A DNA stretch of 62,693 nt from Bacteroidota bacterium (GCA_028408365.1 JAOOLD010000010.1:1-62693); one strand, 5' to 3'; positions 15,850-25,503 are shown, counted from the stretch's first letter. The notes: generated by a model from the letters alone, not told the origin. A program made the numbers and translations.

Positions 15850-17642
15850 GGTTTATCATACTTTTATTACTTATACCATTTATTTCTATTTCACAAAACA
15901 ATGATGTGCAAAAGGCTCAAATTTTTTTTTCAAAAGGTGAATATGAGAAAGCTGTTCAGATTTATGAGAAGCTACCTGCAAATAAAGTGCCAAGATTTTA
16001 TAGCTCATACTTATATAGCTTAAACACTTTAAGTAAGTACAAAGAAGCAAGAAAAGTTGCTCAAAAAATGTATCTGCGAGATAAAAAAAACCTGAGATAT
16101 CTTTCTGATGTTATTATTTTCGAAAGAAAAAATGATGATAAGTTACAAGCGAGTAAAAATCTCAATATTTTAATCAAAGAATTAAAAACAAAGCCTAGTC
16201 AAGCATTAACAATTTCCAATAATTTTAATAGAAACGAAATGTATGATTTTGCAATTAAAGTTTTGGATGCAACGGAAAATGATAATAATAGAACTAATTA
16301 TTTGATTCAAAAAGCTGAAAACTATTCTTCTTTGCAAGACTATGAGAAAATGATTATCAGTCTGCTAGATCTTCTAGAATATAATGCTTCAAGAGAATTG
16401 TATGTTCGAAATAAATTTCAAAAAACAATCTACAATTTTGGTATAAGAAATGAAACTTTTAATAAATCCTTAAAGAAGTTTCTCATATCTTACTCAAACA
16501 AAAATTCAAAAAATCCAATTTACTCAGACCTATTAGTTTGGTATTTTATCCAAAATAAAAATTATGAAATGGCTTACAGGCAAAGTGTTTCTATGGATTT
16601 AAAGTTTGGAGATTACGATTTTACTTTGCTTGATATAGCAAATCTTTTTCAGCAGGAAAAGAAACACATGCAGGCTAACAAAGTTTACAATTATATTATT
16701 TCAAAAAACAAAAAAGATAAGCTTTTTTATCAAGCACATGCTCAGAAGATAAATCTTGCATTTATCTCAGATAATCAGCAATTCATTAAAGAGGTTAGAG
16801 AAAATTATGATAATTACGAATTAGATTTTCCTTTAAACAAAATCACAATTAATTTTTATTCAGCATATGCAAAATTCCAAGCTTTACATAACAATGATTA
16901 TGAATCATCGAAAAAAATATTTTTAAAAATTCTAAATCTAGAAAATATCAAAGATGAAGTAGATATGGCTGAAGCAAAATTAAATTATTCTGATATTTTA
17001 GTTTATGATGGCAGAATATGGGAAGCTTTGATATACTATTCACAAGTAGAAAAAAAGTTCAAAGAAAATCCCATTGGACATAAAGCAAAACTTAAAATTG
17101 CAAAAGTATACTATTATAATGGAGACTTTGAAGTTGCTCAAGCTCAACTAGATGTATTAAAAAGATCCACATCAAAATTAATTTCTAATGATGCAATAGA
17201 TTTATCGCTTCTAATTACAGATAACTTGTCTTTAGATACAACTGACATAGTTATGAGAATGTATGCAAAAGCAGAAATGTTAGCATATCAAAGAAAATAT
17301 ATTGAGGCATTATCTCTTTATGATTCATTAATTAATAAATATCAATTTCATTCACTTGTTGATGAAGCATTTTTCGAAAAGTATAAAATTTATTATAAGC
17401 TTGAAGATTTTGACAATTGTATTTTTGCATTAAATAAAATACTAGACTATAGTCTTAATGATATTTTAGGTGATGATGCTACTTACTTTTTAGCTAAAAT
17501 TTATGATGAAAAAATTAATGACATTAATCAGGCACTCCTAAATTATAATATTATTATTGAAAAATTCCAAGGAAGTATTTATTACGATTTTAGTAGAAAA
17601 AAAATAAGAAGTATTCAAATAAAACAAAATGATAATTTATAA
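15846..17642 (+). CDS. Exported TPR-repeat protein
   Basis: A 598-residue protein with a signal peptide (RFIILLLLIPFISISQ) and helical tetratricopeptide-like repeats throughout, for example AQIFFSKGEYEKAVQIYEKL at residue 22 and EALSLYDSLINKYQFHSLV and ALLNYNIIIEKFQ near the end. Such periplasmic or outer-membrane-associated TPR proteins scaffold envelope complexes. A TPR gene in this position between serS and a DUF4286 gene is a recurrent flavobacterial arrangement, but its function is unknown. It overlaps both neighbours (4 nt and 14 nt), indicating one operon. Confidence 0.8.
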   Translation: MRFIILLLLIPFISISQNNDVQKAQIFFSKGEYEKAVQIYEKLPANKVPRFYSSYLYSLNTLSKYKEARKVAQKMYLRDKKNLRYLSDVIIFERKNDDKLQASKNLNILIKELKTKPSQALTISNNFNRNEMYDFAIKVLDATENDNNRTNYLIQKAENYSSLQDYEKMIISLLDLLEYNASRELYVRNKFQKTIYNFGIRNETFNKSLKKFLISYSNKNSKNPIYSDLLVWYFIQNKNYEMAYRQSVSMDLKFGDYDFTLLDIANLFQQEKKHMQANKVYNYIISKNKKDKLFYQAHAQKINLAFISDNQQFIKEVRENYDNYELDFPLNKITINFYSAYAKFQALHNNDYESSKKIFLKILNLENIKDEVDMAEAKLNYSDILVYDGRIWEALIYYSQVEKKFKENPIGHKAKLKIAKVYYYNGDFEVAQAQLDVLKRSTSKLISNDAIDLSLLITDNLSLDTTDIVMRMYAKAEMLAYQRKYIEALSLYDSLINKYQFHSLVDEAFFEKYKIYYKLEDFDNCIFALNKILDYSLNDILGDDATYFLAKIYDEKINDINQALLNYNIIIEKFQGSIYYDFSRKKIRSIQIKQNDNL

Positions 17643-17937
17643 TGTTACGGTTACTTTAAATGAAAATATTCATTCTAGATGGGCAGAGTGGATAAGACAC
17701 GAACATATACCTGAGGTTCTATCAACTAGACTATTTAAAAAGGCTGTTCTTTCAAGAATTATCTCTGATAAAGAATTAACTTATGCAATTGCATATTATG
17801 CTGAAAACAGTAGTAAACTCGAGTCATACAAGAAGAATTATTCCAATCAATTAAGACAAAAATCATTTGAAAAATTTGGTGATTCCGCTCTTTCCTTCAG
17901 AACAGAATTAGAATTTATTGATGAATTTGTAATATAA
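17629..17937 (+). CDS. DUF4286 family protein
   Basis: A 102-residue protein matching the DUF4286 family of Bacteroidota. It begins MIIYNVTVTLNENIHSRWAE, followed by HIPEVLSTRLFKKAVLSRI and a central TYAIAYYAE strand. The fold is probably a ferredoxin-like dimeric alpha/beta barrel; the function is unknown. It overlaps the TPR gene by 14 nt. In many flavobacteria rsmA follows this gene, but here rsmA lies far away, at the left edge. Its 3' end overlaps the convergent metallo-hydrolase by 23 nt. Confidence 0.8.
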   Translation: MIIYNVTVTLNENIHSRWAEWIRHEHIPEVLSTRLFKKAVLSRIISDKELTYAIAYYAENSSKLESYKKNYSNQLRQKSFEKFGDSALSFRTELEFIDEFVI

Positions 17938-18565
17938 AAGGGTTCATCTTTTTTTCGATATCTAAAGTTGTGGTTGGTCCATGACCACTATATATTTTTA
18001 CATTTTTTTCAATCAAACAAACTTTTCTAAGTGAGTTGCAAAGAGTTTGATAGTCTGATCCTGGTAAATCATATCTTCCAATACTATTTTTAAAAATTAA
18101 ATCACCTGAAAACATAATTTCTTTGCTTTCTTCGTAAAATAAAATGTGACCAGGTGAATGGCCAGGACATGAAATTGTTTTGAATTTTAATTCAAATATT
18201 TCAATAATCTGATTTTCCTCAATGAAAAAATCTGGTTTTGGAGACTCTTTAAAATTTTCTATTCCATAGTTATTAGCTATAATTTTAGAATTTTTTAAAA
18301 GCTCATTTTCTAATTTATGAATTCCAAATTTTACATCCCAATTGCTTTTAATAAAATTGTTACCTAAAATATGATCAATATGACAATGTGTGTTTAATAG
18401 GTATTTAGGAGAAAGATTATTATTCTCTATGTAAAAATTAATCTCTTTCTCTTCATTCAAATTACTGCAGCCAGGATCTATGATTATACATTCTTTTTTT
18501 TCATTACTTATTATGTAGGTGTTTTCTTGAAAAGGATTGAAGGTGAATTTTTTTACTTTGATCAT
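17915..18565 (-). CDS. MBL-fold metallo-hydrolase (glyoxalase II-like)
   Basis: A 216-residue metallo-beta-lactamase-fold hydrolase. The two-metal site is complete: NTHCHIDHILG (HxHxDH), PGHSPGHILF, FSGDLIF and a late YSGHGPTT histidine. The size and motif spacing match small hydroxyacylglutathione hydrolase-like enzymes, but the true substrate cannot be assigned. It is transcribed divergently from the M20 amidohydrolase from closely spaced promoters and converges with the DUF4286 gene. Confidence 0.87.
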   Translation of the reverse strand: MIKVKKFTFNPFQENTYIISNEKKECIIIDPGCSNLNEEKEINFYIENNNLSPKYLLNTHCHIDHILGNNFIKSNWDVKFGIHKLENELLKNSKIIANNYGIENFKESPKPDFFIEENQIIEIFELKFKTISCPGHSPGHILFYEESKEIMFSGDLIFKNSIGRYDLPGSDYQTLCNSLRKVCLIEKNVKIYSGHGPTTTLDIEKKMNPFILQIHQ

Positions 18566-18578
18566 TATTGTTTTTATA

Positions 18579-18604
18579 CAAATATATTAAGTTATGTATA
18601 TTTG
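18579..18604. promoter_or_regulatory. Back-to-back promoters for the metallo-hydrolase and the M20 amidohydrolase
   Basis: Minus strand TATATTTG at 18586-18579 lies 13 nt before the metallo-hydrolase ATG. Plus strand TATATTTG at 18597-18604 lies 17 nt before the amidohydrolase ATG. The two identical elements are only 10 bp apart, so each promoter's upstream region covers the other. Confidence 0.55.
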
Positions 18605-18621
18605 TTTAACTCAAAAAACTT

Positions 18622-19827
18622 ATGCTCTTATTAGAAATAATCAAAGAAAAGTCAAAAGAAATTTTTGATGAAATTGTATCAATAAGAAGGCACTTGCATA
18701 TGTATCCCGAGTTATCATTTAATGAGTATGAAACTTCAAAATATATAAAATCATTACTTAAAAATTGGAATATTTCCTACATGGAAAATATTGCAGAGAA
18801 TGGAATAGTTGTTGTTATTTCTGGTGATATTGAGCATAAAAATGATAATTGTTTAAATACCATTGCACTAAGAGCAGATTTTGATGCACTTCCGATTGAA
18901 GAAGAAACTAATTTAAATTTTAAATCTAAAAAGCCAGGAGTCATGCATGCATGTGGACATGATTTACATACTGCATCTTTACTGGGCGTAATAAAAATTC
19001 TTAGTTCTTTAAAGCATAAATTTAGTGGTACAATTAAGTTTATATTTCAGCCTGCTGAGGAAATGTTGCCTGGCGGTGCAGCTCAGATGATTAGTGAAGG
19101 TATTTTAAAAAATCCAAATGTTAATATTGCATTAGCACAGCATGTTTATACTGAACTAGATGTTGGAAAAGTAGGATTTAGAAAAGGGCAGTATATGGCT
19201 TCCACTGATGAAATATACATTAATGTTGAAGGCCAAAATGGTCATGCCGCAATAGTTGAGGGATCTAAAAATCCAATTTCAGTTGCATCTCAGCTAGTCT
19301 ATGAACTAAACTCTTACTTTAAAAAAAAGAAATCCAATAAACATATTTTTTCAATTGGAGACTTTATTTCTAAGGGATCTACTAATATCGTTCCTAAAAT
19401 AGCAAAATTGAAAGGTACTTTTAGAGCTATGTCTGAGGATTTTAGAAAAAAAAGCCATGAAAATATTAGAAAAATAGTTTCGGTAATTGAAAAAGAAAGT
19501 AATTGTAAAGTATTTTTAGAAATCAGAAAAGGATACCCGTCATTATTTAATGATGTTGAAATTACACAGAAAACTATAGACTTTGCTGCAAAGTACTTGG
19601 GTGAAGAAAATGTGGTTGAACTAGATGAAAGAATGACAGCAGAGGATTTTGCATATTTTAGTCAAAAAGTTCCTTCATGCTTTTATAGACTTGGTGTTTC
19701 AAATAAGCATGACAAAAATAGGTACGGTTTGCATAATTCAAAATTTAATCCTGACGAAAAATCATTGCTAATTGGTTATGGTTTGATGAGTTGGATTGCT
19801 ATAAATCATATTAATTACCAACACTAG
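18622..19827 (+). CDS. M20-family amidohydrolase (N-acyl amino acid / hippurate hydrolase type)
   Basis: A 401-residue metallopeptidase-fold amidohydrolase of subfamily M20D, which removes acyl groups from amino acids or related amides. Metal-site motifs are visible: MHACGHDLHTA, FQPAEE, ALAQHVY and the late AEDFAYFSQKVP with GLHNSKF. An internal dimerisation domain lies at about residues 190-300. The exact substrate is unknown. It converges with recQ and overlaps it by 17 nt. Confidence 0.88.
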   Translation: MLLLEIIKEKSKEIFDEIVSIRRHLHMYPELSFNEYETSKYIKSLLKNWNISYMENIAENGIVVVISGDIEHKNDNCLNTIALRADFDALPIEEETNLNFKSKKPGVMHACGHDLHTASLLGVIKILSSLKHKFSGTIKFIFQPAEEMLPGGAAQMISEGILKNPNVNIALAQHVYTELDVGKVGFRKGQYMASTDEIYINVEGQNGHAAIVEGSKNPISVASQLVYELNSYFKKKKSNKHIFSIGDFISKGSTNIVPKIAKLKGTFRAMSEDFRKKSHENIRKIVSVIEKESNCKVFLEIRKGYPSLFNDVEITQKTIDFAAKYLGEENVVELDERMTAEDFAYFSQKVPSCFYRLGVSNKHDKNRYGLHNSKFNPDEKSLLIGYGLMSWIAINHINYQH

Positions 19828-22009
19828 AAATAAATTCAATTCTCAATAGTCTGATTTCATCATCACTGAACTCATCCTCTTCAAACTCTTCACGTGCCTC
19901 ATCAAAAGAGAAATTTTCTGATTCTTTAAAAAAATCAATAATCTCTTCAAGATCTTCTTCATTAACAAAATCAGAAATAATATGATGTAAATTTAATTTT
20001 GTTCCAGACTCGACAATTGATTCAATTTCATCAATAAGTTCACCGCTCTCTAAGCCTATTCCTCTAGCAATATCCTCTAAATTAAGTTTTTTATCTAGTG
20101 ATTGTATAATATGAATTTTGTTATTTCCTTTATTAGCTACACTTTTCACAATCATTTCGTTTGGTCTTTCAATATTATTTTCTTTAACATATTCTTCAAT
20201 AAGTTTTATAAAAGGAATTCCATATTTTGTAGCCTTTCCGTTTCCAACACCTGAAATATTTGAAATTTCTTCAATTGTAATTGGATACATATTACTCATT
20301 TCTATGAGTGATGGCTCTGAAAAAATTATAGACGGTGGAAGAGAAATTCTAATTGCTTCTTTTTTTCTTAGATCCTTAAGCAAAAGGAACAAATTTTTAT
20401 CTAACGATTCTCCTTTTTGAACTGTGTTAATAGCTTGTGAGCTTAATTTGTTATAGTCATGATCCTCAGTAATCTCAAATGATACAGGATTTTTAATAAA
20501 ATCCTTTCCTAATTGCGTTAGTTTAATTGTTCCATAAGATTCAATTTCTTTATTAATTAGCCCTTTAACATATATTTGTCTTAAAATAGAGTGCCAAAAC
20601 TGAATCGATTTTTCTTTACCAGTTCCAGAAATTTTCGAAACAATATCTTTATACTGATTAATTAAACTATTGCTTTCCCCAACCATTATTTTTGCTATCT
20701 CTTTTGATTTAAAACTTTCGTTACATGCTTGTATACATTCGAGAAGGTCAACAATGAACCTTTTACCGTCAATTTTCGGCTTAGGACTTTTACAATTATC
20801 GCACATATCATTGCATTTGTTTTCATCAAAATTTTCACCAAAGTAATGAAGTAAATATTTTCTTCTACAAAGAGATGTTTCAGAAAATGCTATTGTTTCC
20901 ATTATCATCAATTTACCAAGTTCTTGTTCTGATATTGGTTTTGATTGAAGAAATTTTTCAAGTTTTTCAATATCTTTATAATCGTACAAAGTCAAACAGT
21001 CTCCTTTACCTCCATCTCTTCCTGCTCTTCCCGTCTCTTGGTAATAACCCTCCAAGCTTTTTGGAATATCATGATGTACAACAAATCGAATATCAGGTTT
21101 ATCAATACCCATTCCAAATGCTATTGTTGCAACTATAACGTCGCATTCTTCCATAAGAAAGGCATCTTGATTTTGCATTCTTACCTTAGACTCTAAGCCG
21201 GCATGATACGGTAAAGCTTTAATTCCATTTACTATTAAAATTTCAGCTATTTGTTCTACTTTTTTTCTACTCAAGCAATAAACAATACCTGATTGCCCAT
21301 CACGTTCTTTAATAAACTTTATAATTTGCTTTGCAGGTTCAACTTTTGGCTTGATTTCATAAAATAAATTATTTCTGTTAAACGAGTCAATAAATAATTT
21401 TGCATTTTCAATTTTTAAATTTTTTTTAATGTCATTTCTTACTTTTGGAGTAGCCGTTGCGGTGAGTGCTATTATGGGAGCAATTTTAATTTTTTCAAAA
21501 ATTTGTCTTAATTTTCTATATTCTGGTCTAAAATCATGTCCCCACTCTGAAATGCAATGTGCCTCGTCAATTGCATAAAAACTTATTTCAATTTTTTTTA
21601 ATAAATCAATTATTGAATCTTTTATTAGTGACTCTGGAGCTACATATAATAACTTTGTCTTTTTTGAATACAAATCATTTTTAACATTTTCAGCTTCAGC
21701 TTTTGATAATGATGAATTAAGTACATGCGCTATGTTGTCTGATTTGCTAAACCCTCTTAGCAAATCAACTTGATTTTTCATTAAAGCAATTAATGGAGAT
21801 ATAACAATTGCTGTACCACTTGAGATAAGTGCTGGCAGCTGGTAACACATTGATTTACCACCACCAGTTGGCATAATTATAATTGAATCTTTTTCTTTTA
21901 ATAAATTTAAAATTATCTCTTCTTGGCGACCTTTAAAAGAATTAAAACCAAAGTTTTTTTTAAGTTCTAGATATAAGTCAGTTTTATTTACTGTTTTCAA
22001 ACTATTCAA
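19811..22009 (-). CDS. recQ: ATP-dependent DNA helicase RecQ
   Basis: A 732-residue RecQ 3'-5' helicase for recombination and repair. The order is helicase motif I (TGGGKSMCYQLPA), the DEAH box (AIDEAHCISEWGHDFRPEY), motif VI (YYQETGRAGRDG), a zinc-binding RQC (CRRKYLL, then CNDMCDNC), a winged helix, an HRDC domain around residues 530-600, and an acidic C-terminal extension. The frame starts at TTG 22009; a second in-frame TTG lies nine bases further in, so the exact start is uncertain. Divergent from kdsD. Confidence 0.94.
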   Translation of the reverse strand: MNSLKTVNKTDLYLELKKNFGFNSFKGRQEEIILNLLKEKDSIIIMPTGGGKSMCYQLPALISSGTAIVISPLIALMKNQVDLLRGFSKSDNIAHVLNSSLSKAEAENVKNDLYSKKTKLLYVAPESLIKDSIIDLLKKIEISFYAIDEAHCISEWGHDFRPEYRKLRQIFEKIKIAPIIALTATATPKVRNDIKKNLKIENAKLFIDSFNRNNLFYEIKPKVEPAKQIIKFIKERDGQSGIVYCLSRKKVEQIAEILIVNGIKALPYHAGLESKVRMQNQDAFLMEECDVIVATIAFGMGIDKPDIRFVVHHDIPKSLEGYYQETGRAGRDGGKGDCLTLYDYKDIEKLEKFLQSKPISEQELGKLMIMETIAFSETSLCRRKYLLHYFGENFDENKCNDMCDNCKSPKPKIDGKRFIVDLLECIQACNESFKSKEIAKIMVGESNSLINQYKDIVSKISGTGKEKSIQFWHSILRQIYVKGLINKEIESYGTIKLTQLGKDFIKNPVSFEITEDHDYNKLSSQAINTVQKGESLDKNLFLLLKDLRKKEAIRISLPPSIIFSEPSLIEMSNMYPITIEEISNISGVGNGKATKYGIPFIKLIEEYVKENNIERPNEMIVKSVANKGNNKIHIIQSLDKKLNLEDIARGIGLESGELIDEIESIVESGTKLNLHHIISDFVNEEDLEEIIDFFKESENFSFDEAREEFEEDEFSDDEIRLLRIEFISSVGN

Positions 22010-22025
22010 ATAAACCTAAAAATAA

Positions 22026-22033
22026 TACTTTTG
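22026..22033 (+). promoter_or_regulatory. -7 element (TACTTTTG) of kdsD-tatC-lptB
   Basis: TACTTTTG matches TAnnTTTG and lies 34 nt upstream of the kdsD ATG in the 58-nt gap to recQ. Confidence 0.45.
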
Positions 22034-22067
22034 TTTTATAATTTATAAGTTGAATTAATTTATTTAT

Positions 22068-23033
22068 ATGGTAAATCATAATAAAAAAATCAAGAGTATT
22101 TTAACAGATGTTTTTAATCATCAGATTGAAAATATTGAAAGAAATAAATCTATTTTAAATGAGCAGCTGTGTGATATTGTAACTAAAATTTATGAGTGTA
22201 AGGGTAAACTTGTAATAACTGGAGTGGGTAAAAATGCTATTATTTCAAAAAAAATAGTCTCAACATTAATTTCAACTAAACAAAATGCTTATTATTTACA
22301 TGGCAATGATGCTGTACATGGAGATTTAGGAGTAATTAATGAAGACGATATTGTTATGTTAATTTCTAAAAGTGGAAATACTTATGAAATAAAAAAAATA
22401 ATAAATTTCTTGAAGAAGAAAAATATTCCAATGATAGCTTTAACCTCAAACAGCAGATCATTTTTAGCTCTTGAGTCAAATTTTAAGTGTATTTATAATA
22501 TAAAAAAAGAGTCATCAGCTGGAAATATAGCTCCAACAACATCTTTGATTACGTGCCAACTTATTGGTGATGCAATCGCTGTAGCATTGATGAATCTTAG
22601 AAATTTTTCTGCTAAAGATTTTTCTGAGGTCCATCCAAGTGGAGCTTTAGGACTAGAACTTAATAAAACTGTTTCTGAAATATTTTTGAAAAAAACACAA
22701 GTTTGTACAAATGATAGTGTTTTTGATGTCATTTTAGAAATTACAAAAAGTAGATTAGGAGCTACTGTCGTGACAGAGCAAGAAAGAGTTGTGGGTATAA
22801 TTACTGACGGTGATTTGAGAAGAACTTTTCAGTCAAATAAAAAATTTGAGGAAATGTCTGCGAAGGATATTATGACAAGAAATCCAATAACTATTGCTGA
22901 ATCTCTTAATGTAAAAGAATCACTTGAAATTATGAACGGAAAAAAAATTATGCATTTGGTTGTAATTAAAGATTCAAATTATATGGGATTGCTTCACATG
23001 CATGATTTGATAGATCTTGATAAAAATGACTAA
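22068..23033 (+). CDS. kdsD: Arabinose-5-phosphate isomerase (KdsD/KpsF) with CBS domains
   Basis: A 321-residue sugar isomerase converting ribulose-5-phosphate to arabinose-5-phosphate, the first step toward Kdo of lipopolysaccharide. The SIS domain comes first (TGVGKNAIISKKIVSTLIST, ISKSGNTYEI, then FSEVHPSGALG). Two CBS domains follow from about residue 205 (VVGIITDGDLRR, DIMTRNPITI). The neighbour lptB is also an LPS gene, supporting the role. The stop overlaps the tatC start. Confidence 0.93.
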   Translation: MVNHNKKIKSILTDVFNHQIENIERNKSILNEQLCDIVTKIYECKGKLVITGVGKNAIISKKIVSTLISTKQNAYYLHGNDAVHGDLGVINEDDIVMLISKSGNTYEIKKIINFLKKKNIPMIALTSNSRSFLALESNFKCIYNIKKESSAGNIAPTTSLITCQLIGDAIAVALMNLRNFSAKDFSEVHPSGALGLELNKTVSEIFLKKTQVCTNDSVFDVILEITKSRLGATVVTEQERVVGIITDGDLRRTFQSNKKFEEMSAKDIMTRNPITIAESLNVKESLEIMNGKKIMHLVVIKDSNYMGLLHMHDLIDLDKND

Positions 23034-23820
23034 AGCTAGCAATATGTCTTTTTTAGAACATCTTGAGGTGCTGAGGTGGCATATTATAAGATCTATATTT
23101 GTAACTCTTGCCTTTACTATTCTCGCATTTATTTTTAAGACCATAATATTTGATAAGATTTTATTTGCGATAAAAAATCCTGATTTTTTAACTTATAAGA
23201 TTATTTGTAAAGTATCTGGATTTTTTGGATTTAGCGATAATTTCTGTATACAAGATTTACCATTTAATTTAATTAACATAAGTATGTCTGGCCAATTTAG
23301 TGCACATATCACAACATCATTAATTGTTGGTATAATTATTTCATTTCCATATTTTGTTTGGGAAATGTGGAGATTCATTAAACCTGCTCTACACAAGAAC
23401 GAAAAAATTAAAGTAAGAGGCGTAGTATTTTTTTCATCAATTTTATTTTTTACTGGAGTTTTATTTGGATATTTTGTTGTAAGTCCATTATCAATTAATT
23501 TTTTAGGAGGTTATTTTGTAAGTTCAACAATTGAAAACCAAATCAGCTTTTCCTCTTATATTAATACCGTTTCAATACTGACACTAGCTAATGGATTAAT
23601 TTTTCAGTTACCAATATTTGTTTATTTCCTAAGCAAAGCTGGAATTTTGACAGAATCATTTATGAAAAAGTATAGAAAACACTCTCTTGTAATTATCTTA
23701 ATTTTATCAGCTATAATAACTCCACCTGATGTTACAAGTCAAATATTATTATCATTACCAGTTTTGTTTTTATATGAAATAAGTATAAAAATTTCAAAAT
23801 ATGTAAACCCAAAATCATGA
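23026..23820 (+). CDS. tatC: Twin-arginine translocase subunit TatC
   Basis: A 264-residue six-helix membrane protein that recognises twin-arginine signal peptides. The N-terminus MSFLEHLEVLRWHIIRS is the diagnostic TatC motif, and FVWEMWRFIKPALHKNEK with the conserved Glu follows. I use the ATG at 23026, which overlaps the kdsD stop; a TTG at 23017 and an ATG at 23044 are alternatives. tatA is not nearby. A kdsD-tatC-lptB order is familiar from flavobacteria. Confidence 0.95.
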   Translation: MTKASNMSFLEHLEVLRWHIIRSIFVTLAFTILAFIFKTIIFDKILFAIKNPDFLTYKIICKVSGFFGFSDNFCIQDLPFNLINISMSGQFSAHITTSLIVGIIISFPYFVWEMWRFIKPALHKNEKIKVRGVVFFSSILFFTGVLFGYFVVSPLSINFLGGYFVSSTIENQISFSSYINTVSILTLANGLIFQLPIFVYFLSKAGILTESFMKKYRKHSLVIILILSAIITPPDVTSQILLSLPVLFLYEISIKISKYVNPKS

Positions 23821-24539
23821 AATTAGAAACAGTTCTCATATCAAAAAAATATGCAAGTAGACATGTTGTAAAACAAGTTTCTTTAGAGTTAAGTAGAGGA
23901 GAGATTGTTGGATTGTTAGGGCCAAATGGTGCTGGAAAAACAACTTTTTTTAATTCAATTGTTGGGTTAGTAAAGCCAAATTCGGGCAAAGTTTTTTTAA
24001 ACAATAATGATATTACAAAACTTCCTATGTACAAAAGAGCTCGAAAAGGCATGGGCTACTTACCTCAAGAACCATCAATATTTACTGGTTTATCTGTAAA
24101 AGAAAATATTTTATCTGTTTTAGAGATGATGGGAAATAACAAATCTTCACAGATAAGAAAATGCAACTTTTTAATTTCTGAGTTCAAGTTAGAGAAAGTA
24201 ATGGACAGTATCGGCTCAACTTTGTCTGGTGGTGAAAGAAGAAGAACCGAAATTGCAAGAGCACTAGCATGTGATCCAAAATTTATATTGTTAGATGAAC
24301 CATTTGCAGGTGTTGACCCAATAGCTGTTGAAGAAATTCAAAATATAATATTAAAACTCAAAAATAAAAATATAGGAGTTTTGCTTACTGATCATAATGT
24401 TCATGAGACACTTTCGATCACAGACCGATCATATTTGCTGTTTGATGGTAAAATTCTTAAGTCTGGAACTTCAGAAGAGCTCTCTAAAGATGAGGTTGCT
24501 AGAAAATTCTATCTTGGAGATAAGTTTGAGTTAAGATAA
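23817..24539 (+). CDS. lptB: LPS export ABC transporter ATP-binding protein LptB
   Basis: A 240-residue ATPase that drives LPS extraction from the inner membrane with LptFG. Walker A is GPNGAGKTT near residue 40, the signature is LSGGERRRTEIARAL, Walker B is FILLDEPFAGVDP, and the switch is TDHNVHE. The LptB-specific pattern, with a GAGKTT-centred ABC domain and GVDPIAVEEIQ, fits well. ATGA overlap with tatC. It abuts purS on the other strand without any gap. Confidence 0.94.
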   Translation: MKLETVLISKKYASRHVVKQVSLELSRGEIVGLLGPNGAGKTTFFNSIVGLVKPNSGKVFLNNNDITKLPMYKRARKGMGYLPQEPSIFTGLSVKENILSVLEMMGNNKSSQIRKCNFLISEFKLEKVMDSIGSTLSGGERRRTEIARALACDPKFILLDEPFAGVDPIAVEEIQNIILKLKNKNIGVLLTDHNVHETLSITDRSYLLFDGKILKSGTSEELSKDEVARKFYLGDKFELR

Positions 24540-24794
24540 TTAAGATTTTTTAATATCAAATTCGAAAGACTCCATAATTTCGTTGGCGAGTATTTTTTTG
24601 CAGGCATCTCTGACTATATCACTAGCTTTTTTTTCATCTGATGCAATAACCTCTAGTTCTATATGTTTACCAATTCTAACATTTGAAATCTGAGGTAAAC
24701 CAACGTTTTTCATATTTGAGCTAACAGCTTTACCTTGGGGATCTAAAAGATTTTTTAGAGGCATGATTTTAATTTCGGCTTTATAAGTATTCAT
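24540..24794 (-). CDS. purS: Phosphoribosylformylglycinamidine synthase subunit PurS
   Basis: An 84-residue PurS, the small structural subunit of the three-part FGAM synthase (PurS, PurQ, small PurL) in purine synthesis. The family pattern is clear: YKAEIKIMPLKNLLDPQGKA, NVRIGKHIEL and KKILANEIMESFEFDI. The ATG at 24794 is chosen; a longer frame reaches back into pssA and adds non-conserved hydrophobic residues. It overlaps the pssA stop by 14 nt. Most Bacteroidota use a single large PurL, so a free PurS is notable. Confidence 0.88.
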   Translation of the reverse strand: MNTYKAEIKIMPLKNLLDPQGKAVSSNMKNVGLPQISNVRIGKHIELEVIASDEKKASDIVRDACKKILANEIMESFEFDIKKS

Positions 24795-25467
24795 TTTTAA
24801 CAAAAATAGTTGACAATAAAATGTAGCTTGCCAAAATAAGTGGCACTGCAGTAAATTTAAAAAAAACAATTAAAAATATGCTTAAAACTAACAAGATACT
24901 TAAAAAGTAAATTGTGTTTTTGTTTATCTTTTTTATTGAAATAATTTGAAGATTTATGATCATCAAAAAAGATAAAATGAAAACATAGCAAGAGATTATA
25001 ATTAGATTTATTTCAAATTCAACAAATGGTAGTAAAATAACAGTTAATGCTGCTACTGGAGAAGGTATCCCATTAAAATGAGTAGATTGATTATTAAATA
25101 ATGAAAGTCTGATCAATGCTGCAACTGAATAAATGAATACAAAGCTAGAAGCAAGAAATATTTGTATTTCATTGGTATAATCAAGATTGTTTTTTAATAT
25201 ACCCTTAGTGATATCAAAAAGTAGTATTGCAGGTGCAACACCAAAACTTATCATATCGCTGAGACTGTCAGCTTGCTTCCCAAAATCGCTAAAAATATTT
25301 AATTTTCTTGCAAAATACCCGTCTAAAAAATCAAAAAATGAAGCAAAAATTATAAACAAGCATCCAAAATTTACTAATCCATTTGAAAAGAAAACAATTG
25401 CAATAAGTCCACACAATAAATTCAAAATTGTGAAAAAGTTAGCGATATTTAATATTTTTGAATTCAT
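24781..25467 (-). CDS. pssA: CDP-diacylglycerol--serine O-phosphatidyltransferase
   Basis: A 228-residue membrane enzyme making phosphatidylserine, the precursor of phosphatidylethanolamine. The CDP-alcohol phosphotransferase motif DG-x2-AR-x8-G-x3-D-x3-D is complete near residue 48 (DGYFARKLNIFSDFGKQADS, then LSD). About seven membrane segments follow. The start is placed at ATG 25467; a TTG one codon earlier is also in frame. Cotranscribed with purS. Confidence 0.92.
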   Translation of the reverse strand: MNSKILNIANFFTILNLLCGLIAIVFFSNGLVNFGCLFIIFASFFDFLDGYFARKLNIFSDFGKQADSLSDMISFGVAPAILLFDITKGILKNNLDYTNEIQIFLASSFVFIYSVAALIRLSLFNNQSTHFNGIPSPVAALTVILLPFVEFEINLIIISCYVFILSFLMIINLQIISIKKINKNTIYFLSILLVLSIFLIVFFKFTAVPLILASYILLSTIFVKNEYL

Positions 25468-25503
25468 CAATACAATATTAAAACATTATTTTATTTAGAA
25501 CAG

